Assembly: GCA_002705575.1 (NCBI GenBank)
Contig: PAHI01000076.1
Location: forward strand, 9,235-73,234
DNA length: 64,000 nt
Direction: 5' to 3'
DNA from: Fidelibacterota bacterium
Lineage (GTDB): Bacteria > Marinisomatota > Marinisomatia > SCGC-AAA003-L08 > GCA-002719095
In this document: piece after piece, positions 34,029 through 45,860 of the stretch
Layout of the letters: the number at the start of each line of letters is the position of its first letter
How positions within the stretch are numbered: the stretch's first letter is position 1
Program-made: the position numbers and the translations under genes
Notes under the pieces: generated by a model
Told to the model about the DNA's origin: nothing
Databases searched by the model: none
The model's input: the letters and a program-made list of their open reading frames with translations, nothing else

Positions 34029-34568
34029 ATGGAAAATAAGCAATTGGTCAAAAAGTATGCTCTTTCTCTTTATCAAATAGGACAAAAAGAGAATGTATCA
34101 GATGAAATCCAGAAAGGAGTTCGTTTAGTAGCTTCTTTATACAAAGATAGTAGCACTTTCCGTTACTTTCTGCTAACAAAGAAAATAGCAGATAATGATA
34201 AAAAGAAAATACTATCAGATATTTTAAAGGATTTGTGTTCTCATTATGTTCTTGAACTGATGTTTATTACTATAGATAAGGGAGATATTAAATCATTGAG
34301 AGCTATTATTGATCGTTTTTTCGTAGCAGTCAATAGTGAGTCTGATGTAATACCTGTTAGAATCATTACATCCAGTGCGCTAGATAATGATGAAAGGCAG
34401 GCTTTAATTGCAAACATTGAATCCAAATTAAATAAAAAAATTAGTGCAAAAAACGAGGTAGATCCAAAAATAATAGGTGGAGTCAAATTAATGATTGGCA
34501 ATAAAGTTGTAGATGGATCAATAAGTCATCAATTGAAGAAAATTAAATATACACTTGAACAAGTGTAA
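34029..34568 (+). CDS. atpH: ATP synthase F1 subunit delta
   Basis: A 179-aa subunit with the typical helical N-terminal domain (K-K-Y-A-L-S-L-Y-Q-I-G-Q) and C-terminal D-P-K-I-I-G-G-V-K-L-M-I-G-N-K-V-V-D-G-S-I motif. It connects the peripheral stalk to the top of F1. It lies 2 bases after atpF and 15 before atpA. Confidence 0.93.
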   Translation: MENKQLVKKYALSLYQIGQKENVSDEIQKGVRLVASLYKDSSTFRYFLLTKKIADNDKKKILSDILKDLCSHYVLELMFITIDKGDIKSLRAIIDRFFVAVNSESDVIPVRIITSSALDNDERQALIANIESKLNKKISAKNEVDPKIIGGVKLMIGNKVVDGSISHQLKKIKYTLEQV

Positions 34569-34583
34569 AATACAGGAGTTGAA

Positions 34584-36101
34584 ATGGAGATAAATACACA
34601 GGAAATCTCATCCATATTAAAAGAAAAGTTAAATGAATATAAAGCTGATATAGATGTTGCTGAAGTAGGCGAAGTTCGCATGGTTGGTGATGGAGTAGCT
34701 CGTATTCATGGTTTAGAAAACGTATTATCATCAGAGCTTTTAGAGTTCCCTAATAATGTTATGGGGATGGCTCTTAACTTAGAAGAAGATGAAGTAGGGG
34801 CTGTATTATTTGGTGATAGTAGATTAGTAAAAGAAGGAGATTTAGTTAAAAGAACGGGTAAAGTAGTAGAGATAGGAGTTGGTAAGGAATTTTTAGGAAG
34901 GGTAATTAATCCTTTAGGTCAGCCTGTTGATGGTAAAGGTGAAATTAAATTTACTGAAACGTTACCAGTAGAACGAAAAGCTAAGGGTGTGATTTCAAGA
35001 CACCCCGTACATGAGCCTCTTCAAACTGGTTTAAAAGCAGTTGATGCAATGATTCCAATTGGGCGTGGTCAGCGTGAATTGATTATTGGAGACAGGCAGA
35101 CTGGCAAGACAGCGGTTGCGATTGATGCCATTATTAATCAAAAAGAAACTCATAATACAGATAAACCTGTGTACTGTATTTATGTTGCTGTTGGTCAGAA
35201 GGAGTCAACAGTTGCAAGGGTTGTAGCTGAACTTGAGAATAGTGGTGCAATGGAATATACAACTGTTATTACTGCTAGTGCGATGGAGCCTGCTCCTCAA
35301 TTGTTTTTAGCACCTTATACTGGAGCCACTTTAGGGGAATATTTCCAAGATAATGGTATGCATGCTTTAGTTGTGTATGATGATTTATCTAAACATGCTG
35401 CAGCCTATAGACAGATGTCTCTTTTATTAAGAAGGCCACCTGGAAGAGAGGCTTATCCTGGTGATGTATTCTATTTACATAGTAGATTATTAGAAAGAGC
35501 AGCAAAATTGAGCGAAGATTTAGGTAGCGGCTCATTAACTGCGCTTCCAATAATTGAAACTCAAGAAGGAGATGTCTCAGCTTATATCCCAACTAACGTT
35601 ATCTCTATTACTGATGGTCAGATATATTTAGAAAATAATTTATTTAATTCTGGACAAAGGCCAGCAGTTGATGTAGGTTTATCAGTTTCAAGAGTTGGTG
35701 GAGCTGCACAAATCAAAGCAATGAAAAAAACAGCTGGAACATTAAAGCTAGATTTAGCACAGTTTAGAGAGTTAGAGGCATTTGCAAAATTTGGTTCAGA
35801 TTTAGATAAAACTACTCAAGATCAATTAACTAGAGGTGCAAGACTGATGCAGATATTAAAACAAAAACAGTATAGTCCTGTTTCAGTAGAAAAGCAGGTT
35901 GCTATTATCTTTGCTGGCACGAATGGCTACTTAGATGAAATTGATGAATCTAGAGTAGGAGAATTTGAAGAAAAATTTATGGATTATTTAGATTCTTCAT
36001 GTTCAGATATAATGTCAAACATTAAACAGAGTGGTGAATTATCTGATGATGATAAAAATAGTTTAAAAGATAAAATCGAAGGATTTGTTAAAGGCTTTTA
36101 A
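34584..36101 (+). CDS. atpA: ATP synthase F1 subunit alpha
   Basis: A 505-aa non-catalytic nucleotide-binding subunit. The Walker A G-D-R-Q-T-G-K-T lies at residues 169-176, with [10 protein letters not shown] as Walker [13 protein letters not shown] and the C-terminal [10 protein letters not shown]. Shine-Dalgarno AGGAG upstream. It overlaps atpG by one base. Confidence 0.97.
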   Translation: MEINTQEISSILKEKLNEYKADIDVAEVGEVRMVGDGVARIHGLENVLSSELLEFPNNVMGMALNLEEDEVGAVLFGDSRLVKEGDLVKRTGKVVEIGVGKEFLGRVINPLGQPVDGKGEIKFTETLPVERKAKGVISRHPVHEPLQTGLKAVDAMIPIGRGQRELIIGDRQTGKTAVAIDAIINQKETHNTDKPVYCIYVAVGQKESTVARVVAELENSGAMEYTTVITASAMEPAPQLFLAPYTGATLGEYFQDNGMHALVVYDDLSKHAAAYRQMSLLLRRPPGREAYPGDVFYLHSRLLERAAKLSEDLGSGSLTALPIIETQEGDVSAYIPTNVISITDGQIYLENNLFNSGQRPAVDVGLSVSRVGGAAQIKAMKKTAGTLKLDLAQFRELEAFAKFGSDLDKTTQDQLTRGARLMQILKQKQYSPVSVEKQVAIIFAGTNGYLDEIDESRVGEFEEKFMDYLDSSCSDIMSNIKQSGELSDDDKNSLKDKIEGFVKGF

Positions 36102-36961
36102 TGGCAAACTTAAAAGATATACGAAATAAAATTAAATCTGTAAAAAGTATACAGCAAGTTACCAAAGCAATGAAAATGGTTGCAGCTGCTAAGCTTAGAA
36201 AGTCTCAAGAAAGTATGGAAAAAACAAGACCATATTCAGGCTCAATTAAAGATACCATTAACTCTATTCTTCCTGATATCAATCGTAGTTTGTTGCCTAT
36301 TTTAGATAGTAGGCCGGTTAAAAAATCTTTATTTGTAGCAATTTCTGCTGATAGAGGTATGGCAGGAGGCTTTAATGCCAATGTGATTAAGAGGACCGAA
36401 AAAGAGATTAATGAATTTGGTAAAAATAAATCAGAATTAATTTGTATTGGTAAGAAGGCTTATGATCATTTTAAAACTAGAGACTATAATATTGTAAAGT
36501 TTCATTTAGATTTTTGGAGTGATTTAAAGTTTAATGCTGCAAAATCAATTGGTGATGACATAGTTGAGAGATATAGAAATAAAGAGATTGATTCTGTGCA
36601 TTTTATTTATAATGAATTTAAAAGTGTTGCGTCACAGATTATTCGATCAGAAAAATTATTTCCTCTAGAATATCATTCAGTAGACAATGAGGATCATATT
36701 GTTAATAAAGATTTTATTCCATCTAAAGATGAAATTGTGAGAACATTAATCCCCAAATATATTAATGTGCAAATATGGCAATATTTTTTAGAATCAAATG
36801 CATCTGAGCAGGCGGCAAGAATGTTAGCGATGGAAAATGCAACTGATAATGCAGGAGAAATGATATCAGATTTAAGTTTAGAATACAATAAAGCAAGGCA
36901 AGCTGCAATAACAACAGAAATTATTGAAATTGTAAGTGGTGCAAATGCTTTGGAAGCATAA
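36101..36961 (+). CDS. atpG: ATP synthase F1 subunit gamma
   Basis: A 286-aa rotor shaft with N-terminal I-R-N-K-I-K-S-V-K-S-I-Q-Q-V-T-K-A-M-K-M-V-A-A-A-K, the mid-domain S-A-D-R-G-M-A-G-G-F-N and C-terminal coiled-coil A-R-Q-A-A-I-T-T-E-I-I-E-I-V-S-G-A-N-A-L. It starts in a TAATG overlap with atpA. Confidence 0.96.
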   Translation: MANLKDIRNKIKSVKSIQQVTKAMKMVAAAKLRKSQESMEKTRPYSGSIKDTINSILPDINRSLLPILDSRPVKKSLFVAISADRGMAGGFNANVIKRTEKEINEFGKNKSELICIGKKAYDHFKTRDYNIVKFHLDFWSDLKFNAAKSIGDDIVERYRNKEIDSVHFIYNEFKSVASQIIRSEKLFPLEYHSVDNEDHIVNKDFIPSKDEIVRTLIPKYINVQIWQYFLESNASEQAARMLAMENATDNAGEMISDLSLEYNKARQAAITTEIIEIVSGANALEA

Positions 36962-38751
<1,790 letters not shown>

Positions 38752-38759
<8 letters not shown>

Positions 38760-39639
38760 ATACTTCTATAGCATTTTTGATTACTTCAACATCAATAGAT
38801 GTTGTACCTTTTAATTCACCATCTATATTAAGTAAATCTTTACCTTTTGTTTTTAAAGAAAATTTTGGGATTTGATAATATTTTACATTTGGGTCTGTTA
38901 TATGTGTTCCCTTAAATAATTTTGGAAGTGTTTTAAAAAGTACAGTCCGAGAAAGATTACCTTTAACAACTATTAAGTCAAGTAATCCATCATTTACTTG
39001 TGCGTTAGGAGCCATAAACATTCCCTTTCCAACATATTTAGTGTTGCATGCAATAATAAATGTAAATTTCTTCGTGTATTTTTTGTCATTCACTAATAGC
39101 GTAGCTTCATGATTTTTCTTTTTTATAATTTCAGCTAAACTAACTATAGTATATCTACTTGGTCCCAACCAACGGAATTTTTCAGCATTGATACCAATAT
39201 CAGTGACAAGGCCCCAACCTATTAAATTTATAGAGTATATGATATCATTAGGAGTTTTAACTTTTATTACATCAACAGATCTTTTTTTAAAATGTAATAT
39301 TTTTTTTAGCATATGTATGGGATCTATATTATTAAAATCATATAAAAATGAATTTCCTGATCCAGTAGGGATTATTCCAATTGGAACTTTTTCTTTCTTT
39401 TTTCTAATCATTAAGCCAGTTACAATTTCATGAAAAGTACCATCTCCTCCAAGCATAAATATTGCGTTATACTTTTTTAGGTCTAGTTTTTTGATAATAT
39501 CTATAGCGTGATTTTTATGATGTGTTTCAAATGAATCAAAGGTTATTTTGTTCATTTTTAGAATAGGCTTAATAGAATTGAAGATATTAGTAGCTTTCTT
39601 TTTTCCGCTATTAGGATTAATTATAATTACAACATTCAT
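38752..39639 (-). CDS. Diacylglycerol kinase-catalytic-domain lipid kinase (YegS/DgkB type)
   Basis: A 295-aa kinase: I-I-N-P-N-S-G-K-K near the N-terminus, G-G-D-G-T at 64-68, G-I-I-P-T-G-S-G-N-S-F and a beta-rich C-terminal domain with P-N-A-Q-V-N-D-G-L-L-D-L. It phosphorylates diacylglycerol or related lipids at the cytoplasmic membrane face. Last gene of the minus-strand lipopolysaccharide run; it overlaps the DUF3108 gene by 4 bases, so it may recycle lipid by-products of surface-glycan transfer. Confidence 0.85.
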
Positions 39640-40319
39640 TTTATGTTTTTTAATAGCATTGTCATTTTTCCATTTTTAGTAATATTCTCTATTCTTATAG
39701 GAATTTTAAGATAATCATTTGAAAACCATATTTTCATACTTCCCTTATTTCGTAATAATTTGCCATTTTTGGATTCTGGTATGATTACTATGCATTCATA
39801 GGTTCCAATAGGTGAAGATATTTTTTCTATGGTTTTTGCTATCACTCTCACATCTTTTAGCTTGTCATTATCATAAGTGGTGAATTCGAAGATATCTGAT
39901 ATTTTTATATTTTGACTTCTTAAGTAATATATAGAGCTTAACGGATCAAATACTATTCCCGGAATCTTTATTTTCTTAGTATTTGAAATAGCATTTAATG
40001 AATCATAATTAATCTTTGATTTAAAGAGTTTTTTTTTGCCATTTTGATTAATTTTTTTTATTACTTCAATCGTTGAAAAATCTGCCTGATTAAATAAAAT
40101 GTCAACATTATCTCTTATTTTATAGAGGTTATCTACTAACCAATTTGTTTTAGTAATTGAATTTAAATGATAAATTTCGGAGTTATTGAGGGTGTCTTTT
40201 TTAATAGATAAAATAGCTTCACCTGCATTTATACCCATGAAGGTTATATCATAAAAAAGAGTTTCATTATTAAATCCGATTATTAAACCTAAGCATAGTG
40301 TTGAAAATTTAAGCTTCAT
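39636..40319 (-). CDS. DUF3108-type exported protein
   Basis: A 227-aa protein with a short N-terminal hydrophobic signal. It opens with F-Y-D-I-T-F-M-G-I-N-A-G-E-A-I-L, the pattern of DUF3108 proteins, and has F-D-P-L-S-S-I-Y-Y-L-R-S in the middle and a beta-rich C-terminus (K-G-S-M-K-I-W-F-S-N-D). It is probably periplasmic with a lipocalin-like beta fold. Function is not established. It overlaps waaA by 11 bases and the lipid kinase by 4. Confidence 0.72.
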   Translation of the reverse strand: MKLKFSTLCLGLIIGFNNETLFYDITFMGINAGEAILSIKKDTLNNSEIYHLNSITKTNWLVDNLYKIRDNVDILFNQADFSTIEVIKKINQNGKKKLFKSKINYDSLNAISNTKKIKIPGIVFDPLSSIYYLRSQNIKISDIFEFTTYDNDKLKDVRVIAKTIEKISSPIGTYECIVIIPESKNGKLLRNKGSMKIWFSNDYLKIPIRIENITKNGKMTMLLKNIK

Positions 40320-41562
40320 ATATTCTATTAATTAGTTTGTTAAAGTCATCATTTTTCCCTTTGAATAGTTTAGTGATTTTCTCTCTATTTTTAATAAGGA
40401 AACCATTATTTTCTATATTTGTAAAATCAGTAAAATCAGCTGAATTATATATGATTTTACTCAATTTATGTTTTTTTAATTTTATTGCCTCATCTAATAA
40501 ACTTATATTCGGTCCATATGATACGTAGCATCCTTGTAAAGCTGGCTCAGATATATTATGTACGCCAGTACTAAATCCACATCCTACATATGCTAAAGGA
40601 GCATATTTATATAAATCTAATAAATCTCCAACTTTATCATAAATGATACAATTTAATTTTACATTTTCTGGTTTAGTAGTATTGTTTTTATGATTTATAT
40701 TTGTAATTCGATCAACTTTTAATCGAAGCTCTTTAATATCTGCAATTATGCTATTAATAAATTTTTGATTTATTTCATGAGGAACTATAATGAGATTAAA
40801 TTTATCGAGTTTTGTGTTCTTTATCGATTCTAGTATGACACTCCAATCATGTCTATCGATGCTACCTAATACTATATTTTTCTTTTTTAAAAGATTATCT
40901 ATACCAGGAATTCTAGTGTTTTTAAGGATGTGATATTTAATTTGCTCAAATCGTGTGTCTTTAAAAGTTAAAATGTTGGTTGTTTCGAAGTTTGCAATGA
41001 ACCGTTTTTTTATTTCATCAGAGGGAACAATTATAATATCAATTTGATGAAATAGCCATTTATGAAAGCCCTTAAAAACTGGCCTTAATCTAGAGGAATT
41101 TGATTTTAGATTAGCATTAATATAAATAATTTTAATTTTAAATAGTTTTGCAAAAAAAATATGATGAGGCCAAATATCATGTCGATTTATTATATATTTT
41201 TTTGGAGCTATTTTTTTAAAAAAATAGTATGCTGACCATGGGAAATCAAAAGGGTGGTAGCAACAGGCATCAAATAATTTAGATTTTTTTTCTTTATTAT
41301 ATATGGTAGGAGAGAAAAAGGTTTGCAAAATAGGTTGATTGACGCTTCTTTTTCTTAATAGTGGTTTTATTTGTTCAAATTCTCCAGCTGATGCTGCATG
41401 GAATATAATTGGATTTTTAAGGTTCGTGTTTAATGCAGATTGAATTGTTTTATTTTGCATCATTAGGTGAGCTCTAATTTTTTTGTTAAATAGAGAAATT
41501 ATTAAAATAATTATAAAAATTAAAGGTGATAAAAAAAAGTAAATTATATAAAGGGGGTGCAT
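40309..41562 (-). CDS. waaA: 3-deoxy-D-manno-octulosonic acid transferase
   Basis: A 417-aa GT-B enzyme with one N-terminal membrane anchor (about residues 5-24). F-H-A-A-S-A-G-E-F-E-Q-I-K-P-L contains the catalytic Glu region, P-F-D-F-P-W-S follows, and the C-terminal domain has V-G-C-G-F-S-T-G-V-H-N-I-S-E-P-A. It adds Kdo to lipid A precursor. Neighbouring kdsC fits. It starts one base after the kdsC stop. Confidence 0.9.
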   Translation of the reverse strand: MHPLYIIYFFLSPLIFIIILIISLFNKKIRAHLMMQNKTIQSALNTNLKNPIIFHAASAGEFEQIKPLLRKRSVNQPILQTFFSPTIYNKEKKSKLFDACCYHPFDFPWSAYYFFKKIAPKKYIINRHDIWPHHIFFAKLFKIKIIYINANLKSNSSRLRPVFKGFHKWLFHQIDIIIVPSDEIKKRFIANFETTNILTFKDTRFEQIKYHILKNTRIPGIDNLLKKKNIVLGSIDRHDWSVILESIKNTKLDKFNLIIVPHEINQKFINSIIADIKELRLKVDRITNINHKNNTTKPENVKLNCIIYDKVGDLLDLYKYAPLAYVGCGFSTGVHNISEPALQGCYVSYGPNISLLDEAIKLKKHKLSKIIYNSADFTDFTNIENNGFLIKNREKITKLFKGKNDDFNKLINRIYEA

Positions 41563-41563
41563 T

Positions 41564-42061
41564 TTATTTAAATATGTTAATTAAAATTTTATCTACTGAG
41601 TTCATATTTAAAATTGTATCTACAAATTCTCTAAAAGCACCTTCTCCACCTTTTTTTTCTGTGATTATATCTGGACAAAATTTGCTTAATATAGGGCTAT
41701 TTGATGGGGCTCCACTTAATCCAACGTTATTTAATAAATCAAAATCATTTAAATCGTCTCCAATATAAGCGACATTCTTCATTTTTATTTTCATTTTTTT
41801 ACATAAATAGTGCATTCTTTTAAGTTTCTCAGTTTCATTTATAAATACATTTTTTATACCAAGTTTTTTTGCGCGCTGTTTAACTATTTGTGTATCTTCA
41901 CTGGTTAGAATTGCTACTGGAATTTTCAAATCTTTTAAAATTTGGATGGCCATGCCATCATATGTTGAAAAGGCTTTCATATAGTCTCCTTGATCAGTAT
42001 AATACATCCTAGCATCAGTCCAAACACCATCAATATCAGTTGCTATTAATTTTATTTCCAT
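41564..42061 (-). CDS. kdsC: 3-deoxy-D-manno-octulosonate 8-phosphate phosphatase (HAD)
   Basis: A 165-aa C0-type HAD phosphatase: D9-I-D11-G-V-W-T-D, I-L-T-S-E, I-G-D-D-L-N-D and the C-terminal K-K-G-G-E-G-A-F-R-E-F tail that closes neighbouring active sites in KdsC tetramers. It dephosphorylates Kdo-8-P before CMP activation. Because a NeuA-like gene lies two genes up, a nonulosonate-9-phosphate phosphatase role is possible; the position next to waaA favours KdsC. Confidence 0.85.
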   Translation of the reverse strand: MEIKLIATDIDGVWTDARMYYTDQGDYMKAFSTYDGMAIQILKDLKIPVAILTSEDTQIVKQRAKKLGIKNVFINETEKLKRMHYLCKKMKIKMKNVAYIGDDLNDFDLLNNVGLSGAPSNSPILSKFCPDIITEKKGGEGAFREFVDTILNMNSVDKILINIFK

Positions 42062-42063
42062 GA

Positions 42064-44031
42064 TTAGTTTCCTTTAAGTTTCAATTTTTGTTTATAGAAT
42101 GCTGATTGTGCATATGCCCTACATCTTTTTTTTAGAATATCCTTGTTTTTTTGAGTTAGTGGTTTTTGATTAGATTCTCCAAACATAAGTAATGGATAAT
42201 ATTCATGAAAATCTAAGCCTATAATCTCACTATAAACCCATCCATTTTCTATCCACTGAATATTATAATCATTATTTCTAAAAACATAGCCTCCGCCACC
42301 TTTAAATCCAGAAGCACCAAATAAATTTGATGAATAGTTATCTCTGTTTATTAAATCTAGAGTAGTTGGAAGTATATCAATTTGTGAAACAATTTTATCA
42401 ATTTTAGTAGGATTCAATTTAGTATTATAAAATAATAAAGGAATATGCCCATTTTTTGGATCATTAATATTATCATTAAATATATTTAACCCATGATCTG
42501 CTGTAATTATAAAAATTGTATTATTAAACCATTTTTGTTTTTTGGCTTTATTGAAAAATTCTTTTAATTTATTATCTACGTATCTCATTGTTATTTTCGA
42601 AGGACTAAAAGGTTCTGAATGATTGAAGTCCTTATTAATTGATTTTGTTGTTTTATTTCGTTCTTTTTCAGGTATAATCCAAGGGAGATGGTTTGTAGTT
42701 GTAAACAAAGATATAAATACAGGAGTCTCTTTATTTTTAGTATTCAGTATAGTTATGCATCTATCTAACAAAAACTCATCAAATACCCCCCAAGGATTGA
42801 CCCCTTCATTTGTGTTGTCAAGTTTGAATTTCTTTAAATATTCATCTTCAACATAGTCATGGATTCTATCAAAAGCATTAATTTTTGAAAAACTTTTCAT
42901 CTCATCAAATTCTGAATCTCCTCCATACATAAAAATTGTTTCATACCCAATATCTTTAAGAATACTAGCAAAAGTTGTTTGTCCTTTAATTTTATATTGT
43001 TGTTGTCTATTTAGAGGATAACCAGGGATTACAGGCCATGAGCAATATATTGAGCTTAATCCATAAGCACTTCTAGTACCATTTGCATAACAGTTTCTAA
43101 AGTTAATACTTTCTTTAGATATTGAATCCAGAAATGGCGTAATGGTATCCTTTAGATTCGGATTTAAAAAATTACATCTATTAGCAACGTGTGATTCTAA
43201 AATTAATAATACAATATTAGGATTAGAGTTTAGATTGCCTATTTCGATGTTCTTTTCTTGATTTTTTTTTATAATCATTGATGTTATATTGTCTGCATCA
43301 TTGTAGAAATTTAGATTGGTTTCATTTATACTTTGCATTATTGAATGTATATAATTATGTGTACTATTAATAGCTAAATGGTTTGCCATCATATCAGTAT
43401 TGCTAAAATAAGCATGCCCTGGAGTTACTGGTCTTTCTTGGAAGCCTCCTCTAGATGAAGCTCCTAAAAATATAAACAAAATAGCAAAAGATAATAGTTC
43501 TATATAAAAATGATTATTATCCCCAGATTTTGGCAATAGAATATTATTTATGCTATAAATAAGGTATACTATAAATAATATAATGAATAAATAATGAAAT
43601 ATGGGGTATGCTACCCAAATTTGTATCCAAGCCTCATTTCCTGCATCAAAACCATACATCTGGGCTTGATAATTAAGGCGAAAACCTATTTCTCTAAAAA
43701 ACTCTATATCAATAACGCTCATAAAACCAATAACTAAATATATAATTGATGTGTATACTAAATATATAAGTCTTACATACTTATTAAATTTCAAATAAGG
43801 TATATATGATATTATAAAAATAGGTAAAGTTAAAATTGAGGCAACAACTGCATCAAGTCTATAACCGATATAGAATGATTTCAAATATAATAAATAGTTT
43901 TCAGAAAATTTATCGATGTGAAAGTATAAAAAAATCAATCTCCATATACTGAAGAATAAAATAAAGCCTAAAAAAGTAATTAAAGTAATTTTAAATCTAT
44001 ATGGAATATATTTTTTAAATAAGTCAATCAT
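42064..44031 (-). CDS. LtaS-like membrane phosphoglycerol/phosphoethanolamine transferase (sulfatase fold)
   Basis: A 655-aa protein with five or so N-terminal transmembrane helices (residues 15-190) and an extracytoplasmic alkaline-phosphatase/sulfatase domain. N-I-V-L-L-I-L-E-S-H-V is the first metal site, N-G-T-R-S-A-Y-G-L-S-S holds the nucleophile Thr, and G-G-D-S-E-F-D and T-A-D-H-G complete the metal ligands. Relatives add phosphoglycerol or phosphoethanolamine to lipoteichoic acid, glucans or lipid A. In this Kdo operon, decoration of lipid A core or O-glycan is the likely job. Confidence 0.82.
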   Translation of the reverse strand: MIDLFKKYIPYRFKITLITFLGFILFFSIWRLIFLYFHIDKFSENYLLYLKSFYIGYRLDAVVASILTLPIFIISYIPYLKFNKYVRLIYLVYTSIIYLVIGFMSVIDIEFFREIGFRLNYQAQMYGFDAGNEAWIQIWVAYPIFHYLFIILFIVYLIYSINNILLPKSGDNNHFYIELLSFAILFIFLGASSRGGFQERPVTPGHAYFSNTDMMANHLAINSTHNYIHSIMQSINETNLNFYNDADNITSMIIKKNQEKNIEIGNLNSNPNIVLLILESHVANRCNFLNPNLKDTITPFLDSISKESINFRNCYANGTRSAYGLSSIYCSWPVIPGYPLNRQQQYKIKGQTTFASILKDIGYETIFMYGGDSEFDEMKSFSKINAFDRIHDYVEDEYLKKFKLDNTNEGVNPWGVFDEFLLDRCITILNTKNKETPVFISLFTTTNHLPWIIPEKERNKTTKSINKDFNHSEPFSPSKITMRYVDNKLKEFFNKAKKQKWFNNTIFIITADHGLNIFNDNINDPKNGHIPLLFYNTKLNPTKIDKIVSQIDILPTTLDLINRDNYSSNLFGASGFKGGGGYVFRNNDYNIQWIENGWVYSEIIGLDFHEYYPLLMFGESNQKPLTQKNKDILKKRCRAYAQSAFYKQKLKLKGN

Positions 44032-44716
44032 TTTCAGGGTTTAAAATTTTTACTAAGGATTCCAGAAAAATCAAATCTTTAGGTGTGTCGATTTCATAGG
44101 AGTATTCTTCGTTAAATATTATGTGTCCTATATGTCCGCCTAATCTGTTTTTATTTTCTACAAATGATTTATAGGTAAAAATATATAATGATCCATTTTC
44201 GACGAACTGCATGCTAGAAGAATCAAGGTCTTGCCTTCTAGATCTATTTAAAAAATCATATTTAGGGATTGCTTTTCCGTTTTTTATTGACCAAAAAAAT
44301 CGATGAGTAGGGCTAATGCTTAATAGTGAATCATATTTTTTTTCTATAAATAATTTAAGGGCTTTGTCTAAACTTTTTGGAGGTCTTAAGGGGCTTGTTG
44401 GTTGTAATAGTATAATTATTTCTGGTGTGTAGTCTAAATTCTCTAATAAGTGTGAAATTGCACTTTCTGTGGTGGCCTCATCTCCCGATATAGAATCAGG
44501 ACGATTTATCACTTTGGCTTTATTTTTGATTGCTATTTTTGAAATTTTTTGATTATCTGTTGAAACATAAATTGAAGATACTAAATTTGAACTTTTTGCA
44601 TAATCAATTGAATGTGCTAATAATGGTTTGTTGTTAAATATCGTTATATTTTTATTGGGAATTCCTTTACTACCTCCTCTAGCAGGAATAATAGTTATTA
44701 TATTTTTTTTGTTCAA
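44024..44716 (-). CDS. Acylneuraminate cytidylyltransferase-like enzyme (NeuA type)
   Basis: A 230-aa CMP-sugar synthetase with I-I-P-A-R-G-G-S-K-G-I-P-N-K-N at residues about 9-23, L-L-Q-P-T-S-P-L-R-P, F-V-E-N-G-S-L-Y-I-F and Y-E-I-D-T-P-K-D. It activates a nonulosonic acid (sialic, legionaminic or pseudaminic type) with CTP. Because kdsC and waaA are in the same operon and no KdsB was seen, it could also serve Kdo. It overlaps the LtaS-like gene by 8 bases. Confidence 0.82.
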   Translation of the reverse strand: MNKKNIITIIPARGGSKGIPNKNITIFNNKPLLAHSIDYAKSSNLVSSIYVSTDNQKISKIAIKNKAKVINRPDSISGDEATTESAISHLLENLDYTPEIIILLQPTSPLRPPKSLDKALKLFIEKKYDSLLSISPTHRFFWSIKNGKAIPKYDFLNRSRRQDLDSSSMQFVENGSLYIFTYKSFVENKNRLGGHIGHIIFNEEYSYEIDTPKDLIFLESLVKILNPEND

Positions 44717-44718
44717 AA

Positions 44719-45771
44719 TCAGTTGTCTCCCAATCTTTCTAGTTGGTATTTATTTTTTAAAATATTACTCCACCAATTTTGATTATTTAAATACCAATCA
44801 ATAGTCAAATCGATCGCTTCGTTAAAATTTTTTTTTGGTGTCCAGTCTAACTCTTTTTTAATTTTAGAATTATCAATTGCATATCTAAAATCATGACCAG
44901 GGCGATCTTTTACAAAAGTAATTAAATCCTTATAAGATGATAATTCTTTTGAAGGTTGTTTTTTATCTAAGGAATCACATATAATGTTGACAATTTCTAG
45001 ATTTGTTTTTTCTTCGTTACCTCCAATACAGTAAGTCTCACCTACGTTACCATTTTTTAAAATGATAGACAATGCTTCACAGTGGTCTTCAACATATAGC
45101 CAATCTCTAATATTACTGCCCGTACCATATATAGGAAGAGGTTTGTTTTTCAGAATATTTAATATCATTAATGGAATTAATTTTTCTGGAAATTGGAAAG
45201 GCCCATAATTATTTGAACAATTAGTAATTATTGTAGGCAAATCATAAGTGTGATACCAAGCCTTTACTATATGATCAGATGCAGCCTTTGATGCAGAATA
45301 TGGAGAAGACGGTTTATATGGAGAATTTTCATTAAAATACCCTTGCCTTCCAAGACTACCATATACTTCATCAGTAGATATATGTAAAAATTTAAAACTT
45401 CTCTTTTTGTCAGCAGAAAGATTTTTATAGTACATTAAGCTTGCTTGCAAAAGTTCATAAGTTCCTAATATATTGGTATTTATAAATTCCTTAGGGCCAT
45501 CAATTGATCTATCTACATGTGACTCAGCTGCAAAGTTAACTATATAATTTGGTTCAAAATCATTGATGGATTTATATAAAGAGTCTTTGTCTGAAATATC
45601 TCCCTTTATAAAATTATAAAGGGAGTGATTATTAATATTTGATAGGTTGTTAGGGTTTGCTGCATATGTAATTTTATCAAAATTTTGTATCTGATGATTT
45701 TTTTTAATTTGATTAATAATGAAATTACTTCCAATAAAGCCTAAACCACCTGTAATGAATACTCTCTTCAT
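44719..45771 (-). CDS. rfbB: dTDP-glucose 4,6-dehydratase
   Basis: A 350-aa extended short-chain dehydrogenase: T-G-G-L-G-F-I-G-S-N at residues 7-16, H-I-S-T-D-E-V-Y-G-S-L-G with the catalytic Asp-Glu pair, Y-S-A-S-K-A-A-S-D (Tyr/Lys) and N-C-S-N-N-Y-G-P-F-Q-F-P-E-K-L. It makes dTDP-4-keto-6-deoxyglucose for rhamnose or other deoxysugars. First gene of the minus-strand surface-glycan operon. RfbA, C and D are not in the window. Confidence 0.93.
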   Translation of the reverse strand: MKRVFITGGLGFIGSNFIINQIKKNHQIQNFDKITYAANPNNLSNINNHSLYNFIKGDISDKDSLYKSINDFEPNYIVNFAAESHVDRSIDGPKEFINTNILGTYELLQASLMYYKNLSADKKRSFKFLHISTDEVYGSLGRQGYFNENSPYKPSSPYSASKAASDHIVKAWYHTYDLPTIITNCSNNYGPFQFPEKLIPLMILNILKNKPLPIYGTGSNIRDWLYVEDHCEALSIILKNGNVGETYCIGGNEEKTNLEIVNIICDSLDKKQPSKELSSYKDLITFVKDRPGHDFRYAIDNSKIKKELDWTPKKNFNEAIDLTIDWYLNNQNWWSNILKNKYQLERLGDN

Positions 45772-45860
45772 AGCCTTAATTTATATGCATATTTAGAATT
45801 CTTAATGTTGTTTTTATATAATATAATATTATAATAGATATATTTATTATAATATTTAAC

